From positions 1 to 31,490 of the forward strand of contig NAOQ01000705.1 of NCBI GenBank assembly GCA_002751075.1: 31,490 nucleotides of DNA. The letters run 5' to 3'. This DNA comes from Ichthyophonus hoferi (taxonomy: Eukaryota > Opisthokonta > Ichthyosporea > Ichthyophonida > Ichthyophonidae). Every line of letters starts with the position of its first letter. Position 1 is the stretch's first letter. Shown here in pieces: positions 18,220-29,988 of this stretch. The position numbers were made by a program, and so were the translations under genes. The notes under the pieces were generated by a model. It ran no database searches. It was not told the origin of the DNA and saw only the letters and a list, made by a program, of their open reading frames with translations.

Positions 18220-18889
18220 GTTTTGATTTAGATGAACGTATTCGAATATTGATGTTTGGTTATTTTGTGAATTATGAGGTGTGTGGTAGTTGACTGGGCT
18301 GGGACTATGGAGGCTGAAGGTAGGTTTGGCATGGAATCTTAATCTACCCGGGGTGAAGGTCAGGCTGGTAAAGATGTTGAGCAGTCAATAATAATAAACT
18401 ATTACATTTTAAAAGTATTATTTTCTGTAATTAAAGGTTACAATAAGTATATACTTTTGATAAATTGGTCTACGATATAGGTGTGGGTATCTTGGTGTAT
18501 GACGCAGCAAAGGTGGAGATGTGTAAGAAGGGCCCATAACCCTATTATGATAAAGATGTGCTCTTCAACTATCTTCAACTAATTGATCTCAGGAAATTAC
18601 AACCTCATTATAATAAAAAATAAATAAGTACTTTACATATGACATTATAATAAAGAAATGTATTTATAATGAAGGGCTATCATATTAGCTTCCAACTGTT
18701 TTTTTTGTAATTCTGTTACACAAGTTTCCTTAACTATATTTTTTCCTGGAAGTAATAATATTCATATTCATATTCTATGTACAAACTGATAATACTCAAT
18801 AATAGTACCGCCCATGATATTTCTGTTGGCTCTCCCACTGCAATACCAACCACACAACAGTTTAACAATTTAGATGAGATGGGAAAAAA

Positions 18890-19057
18890 TGTTTTCTGTT
18901 AGATCTAGTCATACCTAACAGAATACACATTGGAAATAAGCAGAATCAAATTAGTTTCAATACAAAAACCAATCCTAGACTGGTTGGCTTAGCAACACTT
19001 CTGGATCTACTCCCACCAAAGAGAAAACGATTTGCCATCAACTTCCCATTAGACTAA
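18890..19057 (+). pseudogene. Short coding-like fragment, unknown
   Basis: One frame stays open and reads LVIPNRIHIGNKQNQISF then NPRLVGLATLLDLLPPKRKR before a stop. The composition looks like protein, but no start, splice pattern or family is evident. LLDLLPP faintly recalls DNA-transposon transposases, which is not enough for a call. Confidence 0.25.
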
Positions 19058-19503
19058 TTAGGAAAGATTGTTTTTCTTCATATTAGAATAAATTAATGTA
19101 ATAGCAATAAAGAATAATCTATCTAGCTGCAAGTAAAACATGGGTTTTAGCAATCAGTTATAATAAAACTATAAAATGTCCTGTATGAAAACAAGTAAAA
19201 AATAATATGCAATAGATACTAACTATATTATTGTATTATATACAGCTTTATGTATATCTCTAACCAAAAGAGGCATTTTTTTTGACATATGACTGTAAAT
19301 AGTAGGTTATTCTGTAAGAAAAATAAATTTATAATATTTGAAAACTTAAGATATCAATATGGATGTTTTTCTATATATTTGGTGATAGTACTAATGCAAA
19401 TTAGTTATTTATTCATATTTTGTTATCCATTTAAACAGTATAGTTGGTCTTTGTTGTTCTGACAGTGAAATGATTAGAAAAAATGATCTGAAGAAAAAGG
19501 AGT

Positions 19504-19873
19504 GTAGAAACAGTAAAAATATAGAGTAAACATACCCTGTCTTTACTTTAAATTTTTACCCTGACAATGACACATTTCAAGTGGCGGACTATAGGGTAAA
19601 CACAATTAGAAGCCCCGTCTACACCACAGAGTAGTTAATTTTACCATTCTAAACACAGGATATGTGACGAGACTGAATTGAGATTAAACTGTATACTTGA
19701 TATAAGATGGTACACAAGAATTAGTCTCAATCTGAATCCTTGTTACATAGACTTGAATAGATAATCTCTTACTATTTGATTAATAGCAGATAATAAATAA
19801 ATAGAATATATCTTAAATCCTAATACAAATAAATAAATAAGAAAACGTTGTAATGGATTACATATGTTCCATC
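19504..19873 (-). mobile_element. MITE family A, copy 5 (full length)
   Basis: Inverted copy of about 370 bp. It begins GTAGAAACAGTAAAAATAT, contains GAAGCCCCGTCTACACCACA and GATTAATAGCAGATAATAA, and ends ACATATGTTCCATC, the complement of the family's left end. Flanks are similar but not identical over 8 bp. Confidence 0.7.
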
Positions 19874-20199
19874 AAGAAGCAGTAATATGTATATATGGCT
19901 ATGCTAATTGTAGATACTCAAAATTTAAATAATATTTAAAATTCAGGATTGAAACAAGTGATATCCCTTAGTGGAACCTAACTGCTATTTTAAGCACATC
20001 TGCTACAAATGAACCACAACTATAGTATTTATTGCACATATATATATACATCACTATGAATATTCAAATAACCATAACTTCGTCGAATATTATTCCTTGA
20101 ATCTATACAGTCTTTCATTAGAAAAAGAAATATTGATTTATTTTGTATATTTTCTTAAGCATATAGCTATATATACATAATATTATTAGTAATTACTAT

Positions 20200-20563
20200 T
20201 GCATACAGATGTAGTCTGAAGAAATACTTTTCCTGGCTGCCCAACTAACTGCATTTCCTGATTTATTAACCATGTGGGCTTAGTCGTCAACATCCCCTGA
20301 CTTGTTTTAATAATAAAGGTATGTCGTAGTTTATCTGTACTCCTTGTATGCAAGGGTACACACTAAAACACCTCTTAATTCGATATTCCCTCAATCATAA
20401 ATATATATAGATCACAGGGAGTAAATCTATTTCTGCTTATTTCTAGCATCTTTAGATAATACTGAAAATTCCATTTCATATAACTATTAGCACCAATACA
20501 GGCTTCAATCATCTTTCGCCCATATATGCTTTGTTTGTTTCCTGTCTCTATTATACACCTCAT
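20200..20563 (-). pseudogene. Decayed coding-like element of unknown family (repeat family D, copy 1)
   Basis: The minus strand has protein-like stretches, for example KQSIYGRKMIEACIGANSY and LKMLEISRNRFTPC, and further on KTSQGMLTTKPTWLINQ. The segment is broken in at least two places. The plus-strand sequence 20232-20393 aligns well with 28787-28953, showing it is a dispersed element. Confidence 0.45.
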
Positions 20564-21024
20564 ATTACCATGGTAATTGCCAGCAGGGCAATGTATTATG
20601 CCCTAAAATGCTATTGCTTCAATCAGTCAACTAGTCTGCCATCGATAGCTATTTGGTGCCTATTGATTCCGAATCCGATTATATAAATTATATATATAGT
20701 CGGCTATACATCAACAGACATACGTACACAATTATCTCTCAACCCTATGTCAATCTGTCGATCAGTATGGTACTTCAACCATTCCATCTAGATTAAGCAT
20801 GCTTTCAAATGACTCATCCGGGGTATATGTACGTCTGCGTAACCTGTGCTATTGTATGCGTGTCAACCAATAACAGTGCCTCTGTTTTGGTGCATCATCA
20901 TTTGAATACTTCCTTTTCCTCATATTACATTGTGCAATCAATGCTTCAGTACTCAGGAACATCAACATCATCCAAACTCTCCCATAGATACTCAATAATC
21001 GTAGTTATCTGGATATCAGACCTG

Positions 21025-22618
21025 TCAACTTGTTTTCCTCTGCGCATATAGACTGCTACCGTGGGATTTCACTCTTCTAATTGCTGGTGTTGCACAGTGA
21101 CCAACACAGATAACTGGATCTCCTACTGAACTAGAGGGCTCTACCAAGCCTGACAGTGAGTTAGTTGGTAGTGAGTTGATAGGTGCTTTATCCCCTGAGG
21201 GACGTATTTGTTGACTAAACCTATCTTTCAACCGTCTTAATTTGTCAGCCGCTCGCTCTGCAGTTCTCAATAAATTATTCTCACTCTTTGATCCACACAT
21301 CATAGGTTCAGTTTTTTCTCCTGTTGAATCACGCTGGGCAAGCATAGACAAAGAAGGTGTTGATCCAGAGCGACATTTTAAACACGGTGCAGATCGTACC
21401 TCTGGCTTATGCAGATTACGCGTAGGGAATTTATGTCCAGCGAACCACCTTGTTTTAGTCCATTTGGTATGTGTCTGTCTAACCTTATTATTATCTTCCT
21501 CCAATGATAACTGTAATATAAACCTTGGATATCCATCTCTATCCATCAATCTAAATGCCCTGTCCTTTGCCTCACGGAACACTGGGCCACCTATATGATC
21601 ATCCACATCATTAAGTACCTTGATCCTTGTTCTAGCGTCTAAATTTACTTGTTGTGGTGCCCCTTCGCGTATAAATTGCTCACAAACTCGCGTCGCTTGC
21701 TGTAGCCACTGTGCATCTCCCGGTGGAGTTGAGTTATAATGTGTGTCGAATTCATTGCACAGGCACCAAAATAAAAAGCTTTCTAGGCACTGGTGAGCAC
21801 TCAGAAAGGCAACAAATTGATCCCGGAGCCCATTTTCACCACCATAATCAGGAGAGGTAAGAATGGCAGTGAGACTGGGATAGTCTGGTTCAATGGGATC
21901 TATAGGGTGGATATTTGGAACGGTTGGCCGGACGGTGTCACTATAATTGCAAGAAAGAGAGGAAGGAGGAAGGAAACCCAGGCGAGGCAAAAGAGAGAGT
22001 ATTAAATAGATGTAAGAGGATGATGGTGTGAAGGAAAGAGAGTACAGATGAATTACGTAAAAAAACTAGGGATAGGGATAGGGAGAGGAATAGGGGAGGT
22101 TAGTTATAATGCTATAGTTGATTGGTGATAGGTGTACTTTAAATGAAGGAATGCGATTATGTTAGTCAATGGTTTATGATGATCATAGGTATATAACGAT
22201 CATAGAAGGTGTTACGTGTGTATGTATATGTATGTATATGTTTTAAAAAGGAATAATTAATTAATTAATTCAAATGTCTTTATATAGCTACTATTATCAT
22301 TTAATATTGTTGGGAAATACTATCGCATATATATATACGAATTTAGAAGTAAACAATGATATGCACAGCGTAGTCATAGTGGTTAAAGTATAAAAATATA
22401 TATATAATACTGCAATAAATAGATGAAGAAAATTTTTTTTTCGAGTTATTACAAAATATGATGTAAAATTGTAAGTGTTGGTATGTTATAGGTGCATGCA
22501 CACATACATGCATACATACATATAAACAAAGAAAACCACAATTTCAAAAGATGATTAAGAATTTTAAGTTGAAATGATCAGCAGAAAGTAACATTGCTAC
22601 TTACTGGGTACACTGCAT
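21025..22618 (-). CDS. RGS-domain protein (regulator of G-protein signalling)
   Basis: RGS domains speed GTP hydrolysis by heterotrimeric G-alpha subunits at the membrane. The long exon 21025-21940 begins after a good acceptor (TTTCTTGCAATTATAG) and gives 304 residues to a TGA. The RGS domain covers roughly its first 140 residues: FVAFLSAHQCLESFLFW is the conserved N-terminal helix block, followed by ATRVCEQFI, QVNLDARTRIKVLND and VFREAKDRAFRLMDRDGYPR, matching the family pattern (F..FL....C.E...FW, then a C-terminal Y/F-P-RF). The rest is Ser/Pro/Cys-rich and basic, with no other domain visible. The reading frame continues upstream of 21940 without an ATG, so the start must come from another exon. 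The best candidate is 22605-22660, with an ATG at 22616-22618 and a GTAAGT donor that keeps phase (MQCT then H at the junction). The subfamily cannot be assigned. Confidence 0.75.
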
Positions 22619-22660
22619 TATAATATCCACCAAAATATAAGTTTTTCTGTGAGTATCTGT
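22605..22660 (-). CDS. Candidate first coding exon of the RGS gene
   Basis: A strong GTAAGT donor follows ATGCAGTGTACCCA, leaving two nucleotides that join the first base of the RGS exon in frame. Upstream sequence stays open to a CCACAG acceptor. It is supported by signals and phase only; another first exon is possible. Confidence 0.3.
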
Positions 22661-22661
22661 C

Positions 22662-25559
22662 TGTGGAATCGAATCTGATGTTTTCAAATAAAGACAAGAA
22701 ATAAGAAGAAATAGACAAAAAAAAAAAAAATAAGAAATACAATAAAAGTACGCCCATGCGAACCAAAAGAAAAGGTAGAAAAGATATGAGTGTAGGAAGA
22801 AGTTCGTGAGTAATAATACTAAACAATTGTGTTTAAAACCTATGAGTTTGAGTGTGTTCATGAGGTATATGGTTACAAAGAGTAAATGTCTCTGATTGAC
22901 ATGGATGTACGCTTGCTGGTGTTTGCTAGATCTGTATAATGTGTATGGATATACTTAACATGATACGTTTAAAGTTGGATATAAAATCATAGTAAGGTGG
23001 TATGTAAGTTACATATATAGTTACCTATATGTGTAATTTGGCTTATGTAATCATGCCTAATATAAAATCTAAAGAAGTACTCCAAACGGCCAAATAAAAT
23101 TGACCATATACGTGTTTGTGATAATTTCTTTCCATGTTTCATGAAACTAATATGAAAAAAGAAAAAAGAAGTAAAAAAAAAGAAAAAAAAAAAGAAGTAA
23201 AAGAAAAAAAAAGAAAAAAAACGATAGTAGTTATCGCTATAGTCAAACTATTATATTTTGGTCTATATTATATATTTTATAGTACAACTGCAGCATACAG
23301 TTTTACAGTTTATATAATCTAATATAATTTTGGTAAATAAGAATATAATATAGCTAAATACAAATAAAATATATTTATTGTTCTACCTTGAAAAAATGTA
23401 CTGTACAGATTCTCGACAGCTGAAAACGCTATGTGACGTCTAAATATAAAAATAGATATTATTACATATTTATGTACTCATTGCATAGATTTTATTGTGT
23501 ATGGCTGGCACATAACATATTTCACTCATGATTATCATGTCGAATCACGCATTCAACTCCTAGCTACTATAATATCTTGTTCACACATTAATCAAGCAAC
23601 GACTGATAGAGGGCTCAATCTTGGAGCAATCTTGGAGCATAATAAATGACTTTGGATGAATAGGATTCAGGCAGTCATTTTTGATGCTTTTTTATTAGGC
23701 CGGATTGGTCGTTTAGATTATTTTCACATTTCCTGTCTAAACATATTTGCGTGCTTTGAACCATAAACAATTGTTGACAATAGTTAAGAGACGGACTCAT
23801 TCCAGTGACTCTTAGGAGAAATAAATTCATGGAATTCCGAACTCGAGTGTTTTCGACATGTGACTATGTGACTTGCGTGAAATCCTATAGGTAGCTCACT
23901 GAAAGCACGTTTATTTGGTATGAGCTTTTTGATACTTGGTAGAAAAAAGAGTAGCTGGGTTTGTAAGACGCATACGTCACTTCACCAGGGAAATCCCTTA
24001 TCATTGTCGATGTTGCTACATGTGATGATCACCAGTTGGTAGTCATTCTTTGTTAACCGCATATCTTGGCTCATAGTATTAACACAACTAGTATCTTTAT
24101 AACTACCAGGGTATCTTAGTGAAGCCTTATGTGATGCCATTAACACATCCATATTCTTTATCACTGGTATTTGAATTTAGTTAGATATGATAGCAAATTC
24201 GGTATATTTAATCGAGTGCTAAGTTCGATATACTATGTGATAATATGATAATAGATAATAACTTTTAATATTGGTTTTTCAGTAATGTAATAATGTAATT
24301 ATCTAATATTGATCTCTTTTAAATTATATGTACGTAATAATAATAATAGTAGAATCTAATATTGTAGTTTGTGTTTACCTAAGTAAGTCCATGGGATCTA
24401 GAAATTCCCCCGCAGGGAATTACTTCTCACTATATGTCGATTGGTGGTGATACCGTGATTGTAGTGAATTAGCGATCGATTTGTGATTGTTAATTTTTAC
24501 AGGCCAACATTATTTTATACTTGTTACGATTGTGAAACCAAATATTTTAAAAAATTATAGCACAGATTTTTATGTCATATATATGATATTATGCGCCTGA
24601 TTGATTCAGGTCCATATTCATCAATCGTATAGTGATGCACTTGTTCTATTCTATTTCTACTGATTATAATATTTTTAATAAAGTTAATAAGTTAATACAC
24701 CTTTTTAACTTACTTAGATGTGGAAAATTATATTATATAATATAATATTTACGATGCATATTATGTTGAGTTACTGAGTAAGTAGATATTTCGGCATCTC
24801 TTGGTGGCGCTCTGGAATCATAGGGGCCTTGGGAATTAGGATATCGCATAATACAATTAAGAATAGTAGTGAGCAATGTAATGTCATCACTTGAGATTGC
24901 AATTCCCTAATTAGAAATAATAATTTCAACGCAATTCAACAATAAACTGTTAGATTATTCTAGTATGATGCACATAGCGAGTATGTTAGTATATGGTAAA
25001 ATTAATTTTGGTTGCGTAATCAGTTGTAAATAAAGTGCCTATGTGTGATCCTATTGGTTAATCTTAAATTCAATAAAGTATGGAACTTAAGCGTTCAGGT
25101 GTTCCTTTTTAACTGATAGCAATCAATTTTTTGTGATCGGGTCGGTTCAACGTTGGTTAATTGCATAATATTTTTAATCTGGTAACTTGATTTGTCAATA
25201 CATATGCGGGCAGTTAAACCAATGAGGTAGTTAGCTAAAGATATATTAGAATTGGATTATCAGGATAAGATCAAGAAGTGTAAAAAAGGATCAAAAACAA
25301 CGAATCGAAAATACAGTTCTCAGTCGTCAATAATTTACTGTTCCATTTATTTGCTTTATGTACTTTTTCGTATTATGCCTATTGTTGTCAATCCTATTGT
25401 TGTCAATGAAGTTGAAGTAGATAATCCAGATAGTTTATTAGAAGGCCAACTAGACAAGCCTGGTGTTGATTTAGGATAATAATAATAATAATTCCATAAC
25501 TAGACACGCAGCCACAATTAAATCACAGTTATTACATATACAATATATCGCCAAGTAAG
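22662..25559. other. Gene-poor stretch between the RGS gene and the inverted repeat
   Basis: Holds an A-rich run (23155-23222), a hairpin AATTCCC...GGGAATT near 24401-24421 and many short open frames without splice or homology support, including an ATG-less frame at 25252-25479. I see no gene. Confidence 0.5.
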
Positions 25560-25690
25560 AAGCTAAAGGCCTCTGTATCCATTGATCAACAGTGAGAGAT
25601 TCAAGAGCAGCTAACTAGAGCCTTAGCCTGCCCTTTACCTGACGACGACTATCTAATAGAACTCAGTACAACAGATACTAGTCTTATTTT
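25560..25690 (+). pseudogene. Short coding-like fragment, unknown
   Basis: The frame reads LTRALACPLPDDDYLIELST followed by TDTSLIFHE up to a GTATAT that could be a donor; the upstream part of the same frame is interrupted. It could be an old exon. No family recognised. Confidence 0.25.
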
Positions 25691-25699
25691 CCATGAGGT

Positions 25700-25852
25700 A
25701 TATATAAGCCTAAACCAAACTGTGTTTGGTATGGGTTTTATTATCTCATAAATTGATGTCAAACCAATTTAAGTAGTTTAATTTGAATATTGGTTTGGAC
25801 CATGTAAATAAAACTTAGAAGCAGTTAATACAATTAATTAGAAAATTAGTTG
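25700..25852 (-). repeat. Dispersed repeat family C, copy 2
   Basis: Reverse-strand match to 3573-3730 (CAACTAATTTTCTAATTAAT, AAATTAAACTACTTAAAT, CAAACACAGTTTGG). It abuts the outer edge of the left arm of the large inverted repeat. Confidence 0.6.
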
Positions 25853-25859
25853 TAATATA

Positions 25860-26707
25860 AATATGTATTGTGCAGTGTTCTTGATATTTATGGATTGTTG
25901 ACTTAACAAAATTACTAGCTTTTGTAACCATGATAAACTATTTAAACTTTTTCTATTACCATGTTGTTTGTTGACGTTGTTATTGTTTTTGTTTTTATGA
26001 ATGTTGTTATTGTTTTTGAATAAATTTTATTTAGAGTTATTATGTGTATTGGGAATGGGTTTAAGTTGTGGTTAACGGTGGGATTTATGTATGTTTAGAG
26101 TGTTTGGATGATTTAGAGTGGGAACAGTGGGGAGGATTCACATCTGTGCTAATTACAATGTTTATTTTTTGTTTTATATTAATTAAAATACCCTTATGGA
26201 GAATAGAAGTGATATTCTCTTCCACACCATCCAACCATTTTAAGGTCTACTAAAAAAAGCTTTACCAATTTGGCAAGAATTGCATTTTTATTGGTTGCAA
26301 AGGTGTTTAGCATCTTTTAAAAACAGCTGGATATAGTTCGTCAGGCAGAGTTTCTTAGTTAACATTTCTCATGAGAAAGCTCTGTAGGATTGCAAATTAA
26401 AACCATTTTTTAGAAGGTTCTCAAATCGTTTCTTGCTGTTGACAATGAAGGTAGTGATCTGCTCAGCTGATGTGACTAAATTCAATTCCCTTTCCTGTCA
26501 AGTTAGGGACAAGGCATTAGAAGTAACCTTAGACCAGTCCTAGCACATTTAGGATGAGAGCTCCTGGTTACTAAGGCGCAGTGATACTGACATGACAGAA
26601 AACAAGTAAAGTAGCATTACATCCTCAATATGTTTCCTCAGGATGGTTATTCTGTTACATAGAAAAAAGTATTTCTGCTACCTATTAGTAAAAGAAGTAT
26701 CATGGTC
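25860..26707 (-). repeat. Left arm of a large inverted repeat carrying decayed coding sequence
   Basis: Read on the minus strand, this arm is homologous to 27031-27895 on the plus strand over its whole length. Matching anchors are GACCATGATACTTC with GACTATGATATGGC (inner end) and AAAAGCTAGTAATT with AAAAGCTGGAAATT (outer end); arm lengths agree within about 20 bp. Coding-like stretches such as SAEQITTFIVNSKK and NKNAILAK align with the other arm. The reading frame is interrupted several times. The family is not recognised. Confidence 0.7.
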
Positions 26708-27030
26708 TTTCAAATGTAGACATTTTATAATGCATATAAAAGCATAAATGGTTTAAAGAGAAAAAGAAGATGCTTTATTATATGACTATATAAATGGTTA
26801 TCAATTTGGATTATCTTCAATTTATTGAAAGAAATAAAATGAACATACCAGTTTTGATGGATAGAGCCATCGGCAGTGCCATATAATTCTAAAATAAAAA
26901 TGTCTGGAACTCTGTATATAGATAATCATATAGTATTGCAGCTGCTTTTTAGTTTTCTCCCTAAATCCCATATGCTTTTATGTACTATATAAATAACTAC
27001 TTTTGAAAACTTCACACAGAGGTTTTGTAG

Positions 27031-27895
27031 GACTATGATATGGCTTTGACTAGCAGATATTGCAAGCAATATGTCTTATCAAACAAGATTACCATTCTGT
27101 GAAAATATGTTGAGGATACAATGCTACCTAACTTGCTTCCTGCTGTATCAGTTTACCTACATTTAAGTAGCCAGGAACACTTATACCAGATGGTCCAGTA
27201 ATGGACACCTTTTATTTCTGATGTTTTGCCCCTAATCTTATAGGAGCAGAAAGTTGATTTGGCCATAACTGCTGCCAAAATCACCACATTCCTTGCTAAT
27301 ATAAAAACAAAACCATTGAAGACTTTTTAATGAAAGCCATAAAACTACACGTCTATAGATCCTCCACATAAGGCCTGTTCCCCCAATACACCTTGTTTGA
27401 AGAGCTAGATCCAGCTTTTGCCAATAGAATGCTAGACACCTTCAGAGCTAAAAATAAGAATACCATCCTTGCCAAAATTTCAAAGCACTTTTCGATTGAC
27501 CCTAAAAGTGCCAATGCCATAGATAATGCGCAAAAAAATATTACTTCTGTTTCCCATAAGAATATTTCAGTAATCATAAAAAATCAGATTTTTGAAGCTC
27601 TAGTACTGATTTAAAATTTCTTCTGCTGCTCTTCTCTCTAAACCTTTAAACACTTACACTACTCTAAACCATAACATAATTCCATAAAATTCACCAGACC
27701 CATTCTCAATAAACGCAATAAGTCAATAACTCAAAACACAACCCATCCAAAAAAAATTCACGAAAACAAAAACAATCACAACAACATCAAACAACCTGGT
27801 AGCAGAAAATGCTCAAATATTTAATCATGATCACAAAAGCTGGAAATTCTAGTAAGTCAATGATCTATGAATACCTAAAACTCTTCACATTAACC
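27031..27895 (+). repeat. Right arm of the large inverted repeat, decayed coding sequence
   Basis: Best-preserved copy. An open stretch at 27369-27614 reads YTLFEELDPAFANRMLDTF and KNTILAKISKHFSIDPKSAN; upstream, in other segments, ITAAKITTFLANIK and NLLPAVSVYLHLSS align with the left arm. The open stretch has no ATG start and the whole is interrupted. Either an old gene duplicated in inverted orientation or two copies of a mobile element; I do not recognise the protein. Confidence 0.65.
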
Positions 27896-28786
27896 CCACG
27901 TTTATTAACTAATCTATACATGTAATGAATTTAGCTTCATGCATTTCACAGTGTCCTCAAATCTACATTTGAACTAACAATATATTTCCAGCTTCAGCAT
28001 GACACCAGGGTAATATAAAAAACAACTACACAGCAGCCCACTTATTGCCTCAACTGTCAGCTGCCAGATGCCAGATGCTAATGCCTACAATAGAGCCAGA
28101 GCCAGAGCCAGAGCCAGTAAAAACATTTTATATACAATTTGGCCAACTGTCTTCCATTTTGTTTTTAACTTTGGATGCCATGCCGCAGTCACTTATAGAT
28201 GCCAGCAGGAATTACTTACTTCACGTAGGTAGTCACAGGTCTACAGTTAAGTAGTCACTACCTTAAGGTTCTTTTTATATCTTTATATATATATGTGTGA
28301 TATGTGTGTGTTTATGGTCTGGGTGAAATTATCCTCCTAGGCCAAGGGAGAGTGTAGCTATAATCATTTATTATTAGCAATTATTATTGGATGTGTAATC
28401 TGAAGCAATAGTTAATCAATCCAAACCTGCCAATCAGAGAGCATCTCAGATTGGTACTAAATGCCAATCTAAGATGATAGATTATAATTGAACCATCCAA
28501 TGGTAGAGGTCCTGTGACTATATAATAGGCCATTTTACATAATATATTTAAAATCCAGAGAACTCATTGCGTAGGCATCCTACCTAAGACATGTTCAACC
28601 GCTTTTACCAATAGCTCTACAGTTTTGCAACTTCTAAGGGAAGTAGTTCATATTTGTGTTAGGGCAACTTGGAATCTTGCGTTCAACACTGTCATTGAAA
28701 AATGGCATCATAACTATCTCTATCTATTCCATAACTACAGATCCTCTACAGGATCCTTTGAGATTCTCACTGGGCCATAAGCCAAC
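27896..28786. other. Gene-poor stretch right of the inverted repeat
   Basis: Apart from the doubtful frame at 28045-28254 and a short TG/TA run near 28285-28310, nothing recognisable. The sequence is less repetitive than the gene introns and may be old element remnants. Confidence 0.4.
28045..28254 (+). other. Open frame with a (GAGCCA) repeat, doubtful gene
   Basis: An open frame containing PTIEPEPEPEPVKTFYIQFG, from four copies of GAGCCA at about 28095-28118. The in-frame ATG lies at 28081 or earlier at 28069. No neighbour, splice signal or homology supports it. Confidence 0.15.
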
Positions 28787-28980
28787 AATTGGCTGCGACA
28801 ACTTACTGTGCAGTCCTGGTCTTATCAATCTTATGGGTCTAGTCCTCCATTTCTGCTAACTTGCTTCATAATCAAAATATGTCTTATCCTATCTGTCCTC
28901 TGTGTATACAAAGGGACACATTACAAACCCTTAATTAAGTATTCTCTCTCCTAAACAAATACAGGTCTCTGAGATGCTTC
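28787..28980 (-). pseudogene. Repeat family D, copy 2 (more decayed)
   Basis: Aligns with 20232-20420 over about 170 bp (shared TGGCTGC, TATCTGT, ACACATTACAAA-like and TTAATT..TATTC blocks in order). It retains less coding character than copy 1. Class unknown. Confidence 0.5.
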
Positions 28981-29189
28981 AGGCTCTATTTATTATTTCC
29001 AACAGTTATACTATATTGCACTTTATTTTACTAAATTGAATTATACTATACCACACTATACTATATTATACTGTAGTATATTATACTATATTGTATTGTA
29101 TTATATGAATGTTTGTACCAATCAAGATAATAAAGCTTATAGTGAATCTATACTCTTATCACATCATTGCCACTTTGAAAGACAGATTT

Positions 29190-29353
29190 GCTCTACTATG
29201 TAGGGTTGATAGATAATTTCTCTTTTATCACATATATTAACTAAATAAGACACAATATTGATTAATAGCAGATAATAAATAGAACATATTTTATACTGCA
29301 ATGCAAAATAAATAATTAAATGAAGAATAAATGTAACAAGTGCACGTTCCAAA
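29190..29353 (-). mobile_element. MITE family A, copy 6 (left part only)
   Basis: Inverted partial copy recognised by TACTATGTAGGGTTGATAG, GATTAATAGCAGATAATAA and GTGCACGTTCCAA. The right half of the element is missing. Lies upstream of SMU1. Confidence 0.6.
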
Positions 29354-29414
29354 AAGAATACATATTTATAGATAAGATCCTTAATGATATTCAATATTCA
29401 CAGTTATAGCTATT

Positions 29415-29870
29415 AAGGCATTAGCTGAAGCCCTCAATAATAATTTGAATGCCATTAATCATGTTTATTAATCAATTAGTTCATATGGCCTATACCCAGG
29501 CATGCCATTAGATACATAACCTCAACTATCATGCCAATTAACTCATTTAGTAATTAATATCACTATTAGTTAGGTCCATTATTGGGCACAATAATCTATT
29601 TTCAGTAACAATTAATTAGTTAATTAATGTTGTTTATGTCTAAGAGCGCTAACGGAAAAGATACCTTGTATAATGCTAATTAATTAAATTTACTTATAGC
29701 TGGGAACTCCATTGGACATATTATCTCACCTATAATGACAATTAAATAAATAATGCCATTTATCACTATCAAATAATGCCTCATCTAACTAGGAATACTA
29801 TTGGCTATAATTTCCAAATTATAATTAATATAATTGGGGCTAGCCTAGTGGTAATTAACAAGATTATTCC
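29415..29870 (+). repeat. Degenerate tandem repeat of about 90-110 bp upstream of SMU1
   Basis: Blocks like GGGAACTCCATTGGACATAT, CCATTATTGGGCACAATAAT and GGAATACTATTGGCTATAAT recur, each followed by TAATGCCAATTAATTAA-like sequence. About four to five worn units. No gene in this stretch. Confidence 0.45.
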
Positions 29871-29988
29871 CGTATTCACACTATATACTAGAGAGAGAGG
29901 ACATAGAATCTAGTATACGTATAACATATAACATATACATACGTCATATAGTTATTGTTGTATTGTGTTATTGTTTATAGTATCAAAT

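Larger units (their letters stand above)
17551..19503. other. Gene-poor stretch
   Basis: Holds an ATG-less antisense open frame (17551-17879, basic then hydrophobic), a 14-bp direct repeat TATGTGTGAGCGGG at 17832 and 17882, the 16-bp palindrome at 18204 and the coding-like fragment near 18890. No supportable gene. Confidence 0.5.

Noticed and set aside
21242-22005. Plus-strand open frames opposite the RGS exon
   Set aside because: Antisense shadows of a well-supported RGS coding exon.
22578-22861. Phe/Leu-rich minus-strand frames upstream of the RGS gene
   Set aside because: Low-complexity pyrimidine run; only the short segment near the GTAAGT donor is kept as a candidate exon.
23982-24164. 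Minus-strand 60-codon frame with mixed composition
   Set aside because: No homology, splice sites or repeat partner; too short to call.
27353-27577. Minus-strand hydrophobic frame inside the right inverted arm
   Set aside because: The plus strand has the protein-like composition and aligns with the other arm; this is its shadow.
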